Positions 7,050 through 15,214 of a stretch of 64,000 nucleotides of DNA are shown in pieces; positions within the stretch are counted from its first letter, which is position 1; every line of letters begins with the position of its first letter. Both the position numbers and the translations under genes were made by a program. The notes under the pieces are model-generated. The model was not told where the DNA came from. It saw only the letters and a list, made by a program, of their open reading frames with translations, and did no database searches. Where the stretch lies: NCBI GenBank assembly GCA_030690895.1, contig JAUYFQ010000013.1:1-64000 (forward strand). Direction: 5' to 3'. This stretch comes from Sulfuricellaceae bacterium. Its GTDB lineage: Bacteria > Pseudomonadota > Gammaproteobacteria > Burkholderiales > Sulfuricellaceae.

Positions 7050-10000
7050 TCATGGTAGTGGAAGCACGAGGCGACGGCCATCGCGCAACAGTTGCTCCAT
7101 TTGCTCCGACGCCACCGGGCGGCTGAAATAATAGCCCTGGATGGCATCGCAGCCGTGGCTGCACAAGAAACTCAACTGGCTTTCCGTTTCCACCCCTTCC
7201 GCGATCACGTCAAGCTTCATGCCGTGCGCCAGCGCGATGATGGCCATCGAGATGGCGGCATCGTCCGGGTCGGTGATGATATCGCGCACAAAGGACTGGT
7301 CCAGCTTGAGCTTGTTGATGGGGAAGCGCTTGAGGTAGCTGAGGCTGGAATAGCCGGTGCCGAAGTCGTCAATCGACAGCCTGACGCCCATGTCGCGCAA
7401 GCTGGTCAGCGTTTTTTCCGTGCTTTCGGCGTGCTGCATGGCCGCGCTCTCGGTGATTTCCAGTTCCAGATATTGGGGCGGCAGCCCGCTTTCCGCCAAG
7501 GCTTTTTCCACCAACTGCGGGATATTTTCACGGAACTGGCGCGCGGACAGGTTTACCGCCACGCGCACCGGCGGCAGGCCCGCGTCGTGCCATGCCTTGG
7601 TCTGTTGGCAGGCGGTATGCAACACCCAGGCGCCGATGGGAATGATCAGGCCGGTCTCCTCCGCCAAGGGGATAAAATTGGCGGGTGAAATCATGCCCAT
7701 TTCTGGGTGGCGCCAGCGCAGCAGCGCCTCCATGCCGATCATCTGGCCGCTCAGCAAGCTGACCTGGGGCTGGTAGTGGAGGGCAAATTCATTGCGCTCC
7801 AGCGCGACGCGCAGGCTGTTTTCCAGCATCAGGCGCTGGAAAATGCGGCTGTTGATCTCGGCGGTGTAATACTGGATGCCGTTGCGGCCCTGATCCTTGG
7901 CCCGGTACATGGCTGCGTCGGCGTTTTTCAGCAGGGTGGACGCGTCCTCGCCATCGCGCGGAAACAGGCTGATACCGATGCTGCACGTCACGGTCAGGTG
8001 GTGGCTCTCGATCACCACCGACTGGGAAACGGCGGCGAGAACCTGATCCGCGAGATGGGACACGAACGCTTCCTGCACCACGTCAGGCAGAATGATCATG
8101 AAATCGTCGCCTCCCAGCCGGGCCACGGTGTCGCCGCTGCGCACGCAGCCGCTAATGCGCTGTGCCATGACCTGCAATAGCTGGTCGCCCAGGTTGTGCC
8201 CCAGGCTTTCGTTGATCAACTTGAAATTGTCGAGGTTGATGAACAGCAGGGCGAGCTGGCGCCCGGCGCGCCGGGCAAAAATAATGCCCTGAACCAGGCG
8301 ATCCTGCGCCAGATTGCGGTTGGGCAGCTGGGTCAGGGTGTCGTGGGCGGACTGGTAGGCGAGCTGCTCCTCATACTGCTTGCGTTCGGTCACGTCGTTC
8401 TGGATGCCGATGTAGTGGGTGACCTGACCCGCATCGTTGCGCACCGGCGAAATGTAAAGCTCGTTCCAGAACAGGCTGCCATCCTTGCGATAGTTGCGCA
8501 GCAGTGCCTTGCCGTCGCGCTGTTCCTTGACCGCGCGGCGGATGTTTTCCAGTTCGGGCTGGTCGGCATCCTGGTTTTGCAGGAAACGGCCATTTTTCCC
8601 CAGCGCTTCCTCGGCGCTGTAGCCGGTGATGCGCTCAAAGGCGGGGTTGACATAGACGTAGGGGAAATCCGCCTGGGTGGCATCGGTGATGGTGATGGCG
8701 TTAACGCTGGATTCGAGCGCACGCTGCCATAGCCGCAGTTTTTCCTCCGCTTCCTTGCTGCTGGTAATGTCGTGCTTGACGCCCACGAAGTGGGTGATTT
8801 CCCCCTTCTCGTTCTTGACCGGGGAAAGGGTGGCGGTTTCCCAGAACAGTTCGCCGTTCTTTTTGCGGTTGCGCACCTCTCCGCGCCACACTTGGCCGGC
8901 AAGAATGGTCTGCCACATTTCACGATAGGTTTCCACGGGTGTTTCGCCTGATTGCCACACACGCGGATTGTGGCCGATGATTTCTTCTGCAGCATAACCG
9001 GTCAGGGCGTAGAAATAGGGGTTGGCATATTCGATCACGCCATCGCGATCGGTGATGATGATGGTGTCGGCGCTCTGTTCCAGCGCCTGTGACAGCTTGC
9101 GCAGTTCGGCTTCTGCCGCCTTGCGCTCGCTGATGTCGCGCATGATGGAGGAGAAGTAGTCAACCGTGCCATCGTCTGTTTTGTGGGCGAGAATGAGCTG
9201 GGAAATGGGGATCTCCCTGCCGTCGCGGCTCAGCAGGGCGGTTTCGCCCTCCCAGTGCCCGTCCCTTGTCGCGGCGGGGATGCCTTCCTGTTCGACCACC
9301 CTGAGCGCCCATTCGGGATGGACTGAGGCGATATGCTGGCCGCTGAAATCCTCATCGGCGCCAAATCCGAGAATTTTACGCACCGCCTGGTTGGCGTACA
9401 GGATCCTGCCGTCCGGCGTGGCGGTGCCGACGTAATCCGTCGTGGCTTCGAGAATTTCGGCCAGGCGGGAAATCTCGCCGATCTGGTTTTCCATCAGCTC
9501 GGCACCCTGGTTGAAACCGCGCATGAGGTCGCCGATTTCGTCGTAACGGTGGTTTTGCATGCGCACGCTGCGGTCCCCTGCGGCGAAGCGCCTGACCATG
9601 TCGGTGACGGTGACCAGCGGCGTGACGATGCGCCAGCGCGTATAGGCGACGAGAGTGACGAGAAGCGCCAGGTTGAGCGCTACCACAATGGCAATCAGCC
9701 AGTCAATTTGGCGGTGCGTCCGCTGCGCCGCTACCGTGAGTGTGCCCACCACACGGTCGGCACGCTCCAGGATGGCGTCGGTTTCCCCGCTGAGGCGGGG
9801 CAGATCCTCCGGCGCCAGCATGGCGGCGGAACCGGATAGCGATTTTTCCAGCGTCTGGCGGAAAGTGAGCCAGCTTGCGCGCAACGACCCAAGCTCGGCT
9901 GCCAGCGTGCCGCTTTGCCGCAGCAGCAGGGGGTGCAGGTTGCCGCTCTCCTGTTCGACTTGCGCGAGCGTGGCGTCAAAACGCTGCATCAGTGCCGGAA

Positions 10001-10319
10001 TCGCGTCACTGCGGCGTTTCTGCAACGCGGATTCGGCGGTGTAATAGGCCAGTCTCTGGCTCAGGTAGCGCAGTTTGCCACTTTCATTGACCAGGCGGGA
10101 GGCATCCGCCACGCTGTTGTAAAGCGTTTCGACCACAACCAGGCTGGCGGCTGTAACGAGGAAAAAAGCCAGAAAAATCGCCGCCAGTTTCTGCCCGACC
10201 GTGAGCTTCACCAGGGGCGTTGGCCTCGGCTCGATGGGCTCGTGCGGGGTAGGTGGCGGCATGTGTTTTCTTTGCAGGGCGGCAGGGCGGTCAAGATTTC
10301 GAGGCCGCGTTTGCGGCAT
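7050..10319 (-). CDS. Membrane sensor with PilJ/NarX-like, HAMP, three PAS, GGDEF and EAL domains
   Basis: 1089-residue cyclic-di-GMP signalling protein. The ATG at 10319 has GGGAGG about 9 bases upstream; an ATG at 10262 is an alternative. In order: a transmembrane helix (IFLAFFLVTAASLVVV), a periplasmic four-helix region with the P-box-like NESGKLRYLSQRLAYY, a second helix, HAMP, three PAS domains, GGDEF, and EAL. The diguanylate cyclase motif reads GGDDF, a departure from GGDEF. The EAL part has MEALLRWRHP, DDFGTGYSSL and EGVETESQ, so phosphodiesterase activity is more likely. The third PAS has GKNGRFLQNQ, where photosensory LOV domains have GRNCRFLQ, so the flavin-binding cysteine is missing. 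It is divergent from ybiT. The ligand is unknown; the P-box-like element hints at an anion or redox signal. Confidence 0.88.
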   Translation of the reverse strand: MPQTRPRNLDRPAALQRKHMPPPTPHEPIEPRPTPLVKLTVGQKLAAIFLAFFLVTAASLVVVETLYNSVADASRLVNESGKLRYLSQRLAYYTAESALQKRRSDAIPALMQRFDATLAQVEQESGNLHPLLLRQSGTLAAELGSLRASWLTFRQTLEKSLSGSAAMLAPEDLPRLSGETDAILERADRVVGTLTVAAQRTHRQIDWLIAIVVALNLALLVTLVAYTRWRIVTPLVTVTDMVRRFAAGDRSVRMQNHRYDEIGDLMRGFNQGAELMENQIGEISRLAEILEATTDYVGTATPDGRILYANQAVRKILGFGADEDFSGQHIASVHPEWALRVVEQEGIPAATRDGHWEGETALLSRDGREIPISQLILAHKTDDGTVDYFSSIMRDISERKAAEAELRKLSQALEQSADTIIITDRDGVIEYANPYFYALTGYAAEEIIGHNPRVWQSGETPVETYREMWQTILAGQVWRGEVRNRKKNGELFWETATLSPVKNEKGEITHFVGVKHDITSSKEAEEKLRLWQRALESSVNAITITDATQADFPYVYVNPAFERITGYSAEEALGKNGRFLQNQDADQPELENIRRAVKEQRDGKALLRNYRKDGSLFWNELYISPVRNDAGQVTHYIGIQNDVTERKQYEEQLAYQSAHDTLTQLPNRNLAQDRLVQGIIFARRAGRQLALLFINLDNFKLINESLGHNLGDQLLQVMAQRISGCVRSGDTVARLGGDDFMIILPDVVQEAFVSHLADQVLAAVSQSVVIESHHLTVTCSIGISLFPRDGEDASTLLKNADAAMYRAKDQGRNGIQYYTAEINSRIFQRLMLENSLRVALERNEFALHYQPQVSLLSGQMIGMEALLRWRHPEMGMISPANFIPLAEETGLIIPIGAWVLHTACQQTKAWHDAGLPPVRVAVNLSARQFRENIPQLVEKALAESGLPPQYLELEITESAAMQHAESTEKTLTSLRDMGVRLSIDDFGTGYSSLSYLKRFPINKLKLDQSFVRDIITDPDDAAISMAIIALAHGMKLDVIAEGVETESQLSFLCSHGCDAIQGYYFSRPVASEQMEQLLRDGRRLVLPLP

Positions 10320-10349
10320 CCTGCCCCTCCCGCCAGATCGTTGTGAAAT

Positions 10350-10358
10350 TGCTATAAT
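10350..10358 (+). promoter_or_regulatory. Extended -10 promoter candidate for ybiT
   Basis: TGCTATAAT at 10350-10358 is a perfect -10 hexamer with the TGN extension. It would start transcription about 24 bases before the TTG start of ybiT. No good -35 hexamer is seen at the normal spacing, which an extended -10 can tolerate. Confidence 0.55.
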
Positions 10359-10388
10359 AAGCACATTTCTTCGCGAACGGGCTATAAA

Positions 10389-11993
10389 TTGATTTCCACC
10401 TTCAACATCACCATGCAGTTCGGGGCCAAGCCCCTGTTTGAAAACGTCTCGGTCAAATTCGGTGATGGCAACCGTTATGGCCTGATTGGCGCCAACGGTT
10501 GCGGCAAGTCCACTTTCATGAAAATTCTCGGCGGCGACCTTGACGCTACCGGCGGCAATGTCTCCATCGATCAGGGCGAACGCCTCGGCAAGCTGCGGCA
10601 GGATCAATTCGCCTACGAAGACAATGTGGTGCTGGACGTGGTCATGATGGGCAACACCGAGCTGTGGGCGGTGAAAGAAGAAAAAGATCGCATCTACGCC
10701 AATCTGGAAGCCAGCGAAGACGATTACATGCGCGCCGCCGAGCTTGAAACGGTTTTTGGTGAGTTGGATGGTTATACCGCCGAAGCGCGCGCCGGAGAAC
10801 TGCTGCTGGGTGTGGGCATTCCGCTGGAACTGCACAATGGCCAGATGAAGGAAGTGGCGCCCGGCTTCAAACTGCGGGTTTTGCTGGCGCAAGCGCTGTT
10901 TTCAGATCCGGACATCCTGTTGCTGGATGAGCCTACCAACAACCTCGACATCAACACCATCCGCTGGCTGGAGGAGATCATCAACGCCCGCTCCAGCACC
11001 ATGGTGATCATTTCCCACGACCGCCATTTCCTGAACAGCGTCTGTACGCACATGGCCGATCTGGATTACAACACCATCCGCATCTACCCCGGCAACTACG
11101 ACGAGTACATGATCGCCGCAACCCAGGCTCGGCAGAAGATGCTGACTGACAATGCCAAGAAGAAAGATCAGATTACCGAATTGAATGCCTTCGTGGCACG
11201 TTTCTCCGCCAATGCCTCCAAGGCGCGCCAAGCCACCAGTCGCGCCAGACAGGTTGATAAACTCAAGGACGGGCTGGTTGAAGTCAAACCCTCCAGCCGC
11301 CAGAGCCCTTACATCCGCTTTGAAACCGACGACCGGGAAAAGCTCCATCGCAAGGCTGTAGAGTTGCTGGAAGTCGCCAAGGGCTACGATAAAGCACTGT
11401 TCCATAACCTCAACCTGCTGCTCGATGCAGGTCAACGCCTCGCCATCATCGGCCCTAACGGCGCAGGCAAATCTACCTTGCTGAAAGCGCTGGTGGGTGA
11501 AATCGAGCCGGATCATGGCGATATTAAATGGGCAGAAAAGGCCAAAATCGGCTACTTCGCCCAGGATCACCACGCCGAATTTGAAAATGACATGACCCTG
11601 TTCGAATGGATGGAGCGTCACGGACGCAAGAGCGACGACGACCAGATTATCCGCGCGACATTAGGCCGCCTGCTGTTCACCGGCGACGACTCGAAGAAGT
11701 CGGTGCGCGTCCTTTCCGGCGGCGAAAAAGGTCGCATGTTGTACGGCAAATTGTTGCTGGAACGCCCCAACGTGCTGGTCATGGACGAACCCACCAACCA
11801 CATGGACATGGAATCCATCGAGGCGCTCAACATGGCGCTGGAGCAATACAAGGGTACGCTAATTTTCGTCAGCCACGACCGCCAGTTGATCTCCTCACTC
11901 GCCACACAAATTCTCGAACTGGATGGCAAGGGTGGCTTTGTTCATCATACCGGCGACTATGAGGATTACCTGTTGAGCCGGGGATTGGCGTAG
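10389..11993 (+). CDS. ybiT: ABC-F family ATPase, YbiT-like
   Basis: 534-residue soluble protein with two ABC ATPase domains and no membrane segment. ABC-F proteins act on the ribosome. Walker A motifs are GANGCGKS (34-41) and GPNGAGKS in the second domain; Walker B motifs are [11 protein letters not shown] and [11 protein letters not shown], with LSGGEKGR in the second signature. The start is TTG: the resulting [20 protein letters not shown] lines up residue for residue with the known E. coli YbiT beginning, so a later start is unlikely. The region upstream lacks a strong ribosome binding site. It is transcribed alone and followed by a palindrome that could terminate it. Confidence 0.93.
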   Translation: MISTFNITMQFGAKPLFENVSVKFGDGNRYGLIGANGCGKSTFMKILGGDLDATGGNVSIDQGERLGKLRQDQFAYEDNVVLDVVMMGNTELWAVKEEKDRIYANLEASEDDYMRAAELETVFGELDGYTAEARAGELLLGVGIPLELHNGQMKEVAPGFKLRVLLAQALFSDPDILLLDEPTNNLDINTIRWLEEIINARSSTMVIISHDRHFLNSVCTHMADLDYNTIRIYPGNYDEYMIAATQARQKMLTDNAKKKDQITELNAFVARFSANASKARQATSRARQVDKLKDGLVEVKPSSRQSPYIRFETDDREKLHRKAVELLEVAKGYDKALFHNLNLLLDAGQRLAIIGPNGAGKSTLLKALVGEIEPDHGDIKWAEKAKIGYFAQDHHAEFENDMTLFEWMERHGRKSDDDQIIRATLGRLLFTGDDSKKSVRVLSGGEKGRMLYGKLLLERPNVLVMDEPTNHMDMESIEALNMALEQYKGTLIFVSHDRQLISSLATQILELDGKGGFVHHTGDYEDYLLSRGLA

Positions 11994-12020
11994 AGGCAGG
12001 AGCGACTCTCGTGCCCTTTG

Positions 12021-12051
12021 GGCTTTAGCCGCGATGATCGCGGCTAAAGCC
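12021..12051. terminator. 15-bp REP-type palindrome after ybiT
   Basis: GGCTTTAGCCGCGAT (12021-12035) is perfectly inverted at 12037-12051. It begins 27 bases after the ybiT stop and is a GC-rich hairpin without a U-tract. A related half (GCGGCTAAAGCCGCTCCTAC) reappears at about 12161-12180, so this is part of a GTAGGAGCGGCTTTAGCCGC repeat family and may only incidentally act as a terminator. Confidence 0.5.
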
Positions 12052-12055
12052 AATA

Positions 12056-12157
12056 CTGTTCACTTATGCCGTTCGTGGTGAGCTTGTCGAACCACATATC
12101 GTTTATCCAAAGCCCTTCGACAGGCTCAGGGCGAACGGTTCAGGGTTAAGTGAACAG
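12056..12157. repeat. 102-bp palindromic element inserted in a REP cluster
   Basis: The ends CTGTTCACTTA (12056-12066) and TAAGTGAACAG (12147-12157) are a perfect 11-bp inverted repeat. The inside holds two further palindromic pieces, GTTCGtGGTGAGCTTGTCGAAC and CCTTCGACAGGCTCAGGGCGAA, both familiar as short dispersed bacterial repeats. The element lies between two REP units of the GGCTTTAGCCGC type, as if it had entered a REP pair. There is no coding capacity. Confidence 0.6.
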
Positions 12158-12177
12158 CATTGCGGCTAAAGCCGCTC

Positions 12178-12858
12178 CTACAATCCGGTAGCGCGCAATC
12201 GGGCAGAATCGCGGGGCGCGACATATTGCAGGACATCCTTGCCTTTGTCGTCCAGCGTGATGCTCAAGCCCTTGTTCGCATAAAACAGTTGCTCGACGGT
12301 CTCCGATAACCTGACCCGCTCATCAGGATTCCCGAAACGGGCCGTGGCGATCTCTGTGTCCAGGCTGGCAGAGGGGATAAAGCTGATGCTGAAAATCGGC
12401 ATCTTGAGGACAAGGTCGATGTCTTCAGCGGCAAGCGCCTGTTTTCTGGCGCCACTTTGCAGTATTTGAGGTTTCTTTGCCCGCTGCTGCAATGCCAGAA
12501 TCTGATCTCCCCCAATCTCGACCACCAGGATCATGCTGCCAGTAAGGATTCCTGCATTGATCCGGCTATAGTAGGCTTCCAGCGAGGCAGGCTTGCCAGA
12601 CTGCTGCATCAGCGCCACTTCCATATCCGAGCCCAGAATCTGGCGTGCGTCGTCCAGCGTGTCAACAGGTAATCGCAGTCCGAAGACGCGGGACTCTCCC
12701 CCAGCCAGGGTCTCTATTTCCCACGGCATGGGTGTCACATCCTGCGGGGCTGATGCGCCGGGTGGCGCATCGGGAAGACTTATGATCGCGAATATTCCCA
12801 GCAGCGCCAGCACTGCGAGAGCAGGTTTGATCAAGCGGGCGGGCGTTATCCGTGACAC
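12178..12858 (-). CDS. Unknown protein with N-terminal membrane anchor
   Basis: 226 residues; I do not recognise the family. A GTG at 12858 gives a basic start followed by a hydrophobic helix at about residues 10-29 ([19 protein letters not shown]), probably an uncleaved anchor or signal peptide. The rest is predicted soluble and periplasmic, with Ala/Leu-rich helices and no cysteines. The start lies inside the last codons of the chemoreceptor-like gene upstream (13-base overlap), so the two are probably co-translated. This suggests a shared process, such as sensing across the membrane, but nothing in the sequence proves it. It is followed by a REP cluster. Confidence 0.7.
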   Translation of the reverse strand: MSRITPARLIKPALAVLALLGIFAIISLPDAPPGASAPQDVTPMPWEIETLAGGESRVFGLRLPVDTLDDARQILGSDMEVALMQQSGKPASLEAYYSRINAGILTGSMILVVEIGGDQILALQQRAKKPQILQSGARKQALAAEDIDLVLKMPIFSISFIPSASLDTEIATARFGNPDERVRLSETVEQLFYANKGLSITLDDKGKDVLQYVAPRDSARLRATGL

Positions 12859-13967
12859 AGAATGCCCGCATTGCGTTCGCCATCTTTGGCGATTTTTTCC
12901 AATGCGCTGACGACCTGACGACTGGCTTTTTCCATTAGATCGATGTCACGCACGCCCTGCATCTGGTTTCCGCCATTGAAAGCGTCGAGTGCATCCTTGG
13001 CATGACGATGCACGGCCTGATGGGGTGTTTCCACCTCCCGGTAGCCGGAAAGCCGGGAGAAACAGTCAACCCCTTCGCCCTGGTAATACCATTTGCCCAG
13101 ACGGCAGGTAGTGTGATCAGACAGATCGCCAGCCGTTTTGCGTGAAAGGCCAAAAAAGACGCGATAGATTTCAAATTTGAAGATCAGGAGGTCGATCTTG
13201 GCCAGCTCGACAAAGCTGCGGAGCGCCGAGGCCGCTATCGCCTCTTCCATGCGATTTGAGAGGTTCAGCATATCCTGCATGCTCTGGGTCGCAGTACGGC
13301 CCTCGTTGCTGAATTCCTGTGATTGTTCGGCCAAGCCTTCCATGCTTTGCCGGGTAGCAAGCGTCTCGTCCTGTATGGCTTGCACCAGCGATGAAATCTC
13401 GCTGGTCGCGCGGGCAGTTCTCTCCGCCAGTTTGCGTACCTCATCCGCCACCACGGCGAAACCGCGCCCCTGCTCTCCGGCCCGCGCGGCTTCAATCGCC
13501 GCATTCAGTGCCAGCAGGTTGGTCTGATCCGCAATTTCCTTGATCAGGTTGACGATACCGCCGATCTGCGTGGCGCGTTGGTTGAGGTTATCGACCCTGC
13601 TTGCCGCCTCATGCGAATCCGAGGATAGGCTGCCCAGGCTGGTGGAAATATTCTGGATGGCGCTGCGGGTGATGGTCGAAACACCTGCTGCTGCAATGGC
13701 GCTCTGCTTCTCCGCTTTCATGTCTTCAGCCAGCTTGGCCAGGCTTTCCTGCGTTTCCTTGAACGAAATACTGAACTGCTCAAGGTTCTGGCCAATACCC
13801 GCATACATGTCTAGCTGTGACTGGGCAGTGACAAGCCGTTCCGACTGGGACGCCAGTCCCGATTCAGCCACATCAAGCCGAGACTGAAGATTCCGCACGG
13901 TTGACTCGGCTTGCGCCAATTGCATTTCAAGCTCTGCTACTCTGGCTTTTGCCGAAAATCCGAACAT
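12846..13967 (-). CDS. Soluble methyl-accepting chemotaxis-type protein with C-terminal CZB domain
   Basis: 373 residues from the ATG at 13967 (a GTG four codons earlier is possible). There is no transmembrane helix; the N-terminus is a coiled coil (residues about 5-60). The MCP signalling hairpin is clear, with [20 protein letters not shown] and [15 protein letters not shown], so it should contact CheA/CheW. The C-terminus is a chemoreceptor zinc-binding (CZB) domain with CRLGKWYY and [12 protein letters not shown]. The usual first zinc ligand in the K-x-D-H motif reads [10 protein letters not shown], with Leu in place of His. CZB proteins respond to zinc or hypochlorite-type oxidants, and a missing ligand may weaken metal binding. 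It overlaps the unknown membrane protein downstream. Confidence 0.88.
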   Translation of the reverse strand: MFGFSAKARVAELEMQLAQAESTVRNLQSRLDVAESGLASQSERLVTAQSQLDMYAGIGQNLEQFSISFKETQESLAKLAEDMKAEKQSAIAAAGVSTITRSAIQNISTSLGSLSSDSHEAASRVDNLNQRATQIGGIVNLIKEIADQTNLLALNAAIEAARAGEQGRGFAVVADEVRKLAERTARATSEISSLVQAIQDETLATRQSMEGLAEQSQEFSNEGRTATQSMQDMLNLSNRMEEAIAASALRSFVELAKIDLLIFKFEIYRVFFGLSRKTAGDLSDHTTCRLGKWYYQGEGVDCFSRLSGYREVETPHQAVHRHAKDALDAFNGGNQMQGVRDIDLMEKASRQVVSALEKIAKDGERNAGILCHG

Positions 13968-14064
13968 GCACTTTCTCACTCGTCATTATCACGACCGGAA
14001 TTGTAATCGAGTTTCCATATGTAAGGCGTATTTCTGGCCCAGCCATCAGGTTTTCCCTGATGAC

Positions 14065-14385
14065 TCACTCAGGCGGAAAAACCCTGACACTCAGGCCCAC
14101 CTTGCTCTGCTGAATTTCAGCAAGGCGGTCGATATTCGGGTGCTTGCCGGGATGGGAAAGTGCGTCTTCCGTGTGCTCTGCATACAATGCCAATCCCTCT
14201 GCCGCCGCTTCCGCATTCAGGCTTCCCCACTTTTTGGCCAAGTGGTAATAAAGCTTCAGGGAACCCTGACTGCCGGGTTTGTTTTCGATGCTGGCCACAA
14301 CGGCGCCGTGCGCATCGAACAATGCCAGACTGGCGAGATGATCCACACTTTCAAGCGTGGCCAGATTTTCTGCGAAAGTTTTCAT
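14065..14385 (-). CDS. Small conserved protein, possibly DUF2322 family
   Basis: 106-residue predicted cytosolic protein starting MKTFAENLATLESVDHL. It contains the segments ASIENKPGSQGSLKLYYHLA and HTEDALSHPGKHPNIDRL. The pattern recalls the small uncharacterised DUF2322 family of betaproteobacteria, but this is from memory of the sequence style and is tentative. No catalytic motif or membrane segment is seen. It is upstream of the CZB chemoreceptor gene on the same strand (97-base gap), and a palindromic element lies on its other side. Confidence 0.65.
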   Translation of the reverse strand: MKTFAENLATLESVDHLASLALFDAHGAVVASIENKPGSQGSLKLYYHLAKKWGSLNAEAAAEGLALYAEHTEDALSHPGKHPNIDRLAEIQQSKVGLSVRVFPPE

Positions 14386-14400
14386 TCCAGGTGCCCTTAA

Positions 14401-14594
14401 GGGTGCTTCTAAAATTCAGAGTTCGCTCAAATGCCCCACAAGGGGACACCGATCCGCTATGGGCTAAAGCCCATGCGGAATCGTATGCAAGGCGCGGGGA
14501 AAATTTTGCAGCGCCGCATATGCTTGAGATGTAAGCAATAAATTTTTTCCGCAACGCCGCAGTTGAGATGAAATCTGGATTTATAGAAGCGCCC
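14401..14594. mobile_element. MITE-like palindromic element, copy 1 (with an inner insertion)
   Basis: The imperfect terminal repeats are GGGTGCTTCTAAAATTCAGA at the left and, on the other strand from the right end, GGGCGCTTCTATAAATCCAG. TAA flanks both ends, a probable 3-bp target duplication. Inside are CAAGGCGCG (14488-14496), a GGGGAAAATTTT / AAATTTTTTCC-type palindrome, and GCAACGCCG (14551-14559). The copy at 31083-31222 has the same order and about the same sequence but lacks a 54-bp insertion present here at 14434-14487. The right end touches the coq7 stop codon. Confidence 0.8.
14434..14487. repeat. 54-bp palindromic insertion inside the MITE-like element
   Basis: The segment is missing from the related element at 31083-31222, where the flanking bases are continuous. 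It is bounded by ATG on both sides. It contains CCCC-ACAA-GGGG and a longer imperfect hairpin at 14451-14482 built around ATGGGCT-AA-AGCCCAT. It looks like a small REP-type unit that entered the older element. Confidence 0.65.
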
Positions 14595-15214
14595 TAAATC
14601 CAGTACACGGTTTTGGTCATGACCTTGGAAGACAGCTTCATCGCTGCCTTGACCGGCAATGGCAGTGGCGCCCCGCCATGATCCAGCGCAGTTTGCGCAT
14701 GCTGGATTTCATCGGTTCTCATCTGCTCCAGGATGGCGCGACTTTTTTCATCCTGAGCGGGCAGTTTGGCTAGATGTTCGGTCAAATGATGTTCCACTTG
14801 ACGTTCGGTTTCAGCCAGAAAACCCAGATTCCATTTGTCGCCCAGCGCCCCCGCCAGCGCCCCCAACGCCAACGAACCGGTGTACCACAGCGGGTTGAGC
14901 AGGCTGGTGCGCCCGCCCAGTTCTTTGATCCGGGTCTCCGTCCAGTTGAGATGTTCGGTTTCTTCCCAGGCCGCCTGCTCCAGCGCAGCTTTGACTTCAG
15001 CATTGCGCGCCGTCAACGCCTGCCCCTGATACAAGGCCTGGGCGCAAATTTCACCGCAGTGGTTGATCCGCATCAGCGAGGCTGCATGACGTTTTTCCTC
15101 CGCAGCCAGCTCGGCATCCGGCAGGTCCCGGCCCGGCAGCGGACGCAGGGTGGGCGCTTGTGCAAGCAAGGTACGCAAACCTTTGTCGAATTCTATGATG
15201 AACTTATCCAGCAT
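14594..15214 (-). CDS. coq7: Coq7-type demethoxyubiquinone hydroxylase
   Basis: 206-residue di-iron hydroxylase of aerobic ubiquinone synthesis, converting the demethoxy intermediate to the 6-hydroxy form at the membrane surface. The start at 15214 ([19 protein letters not shown]) is chosen over the open frame upstream, which lies in glcF. The two repeated ferritin-like halves show the iron-ligand motifs [30 protein letters not shown] and [15 protein letters not shown]. The start overlaps the end of glcF by 11 bases. The TAG stop begins at the last base of a MITE-like element, so the insertion abuts the gene without changing its length appreciably. Confidence 0.93.
   Translation of the reverse strand: MLDKFIIEFDKGLRTLLAQAPTLRPLPGRDLPDAELAAEEKRHAASLMRINHCGEICAQALYQGQALTARNAEVKAALEQAAWEETEHLNWTETRIKELGGRTSLLNPLWYTGSLALGALAGALGDKWNLGFLAETERQVEHHLTEHLAKLPAQDEKSRAILEQMRTDEIQHAQTALDHGGAPLPLPVKAAMKLSSKVMTKTVYWI

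Noticed and set aside
10320-10892. Upstream extension of the GGDEF/EAL frame into ybiT
   Set aside because: The extra residues overlap the divergent ybiT gene and have no domain; the ATG at 10319 has a good ribosome binding site.
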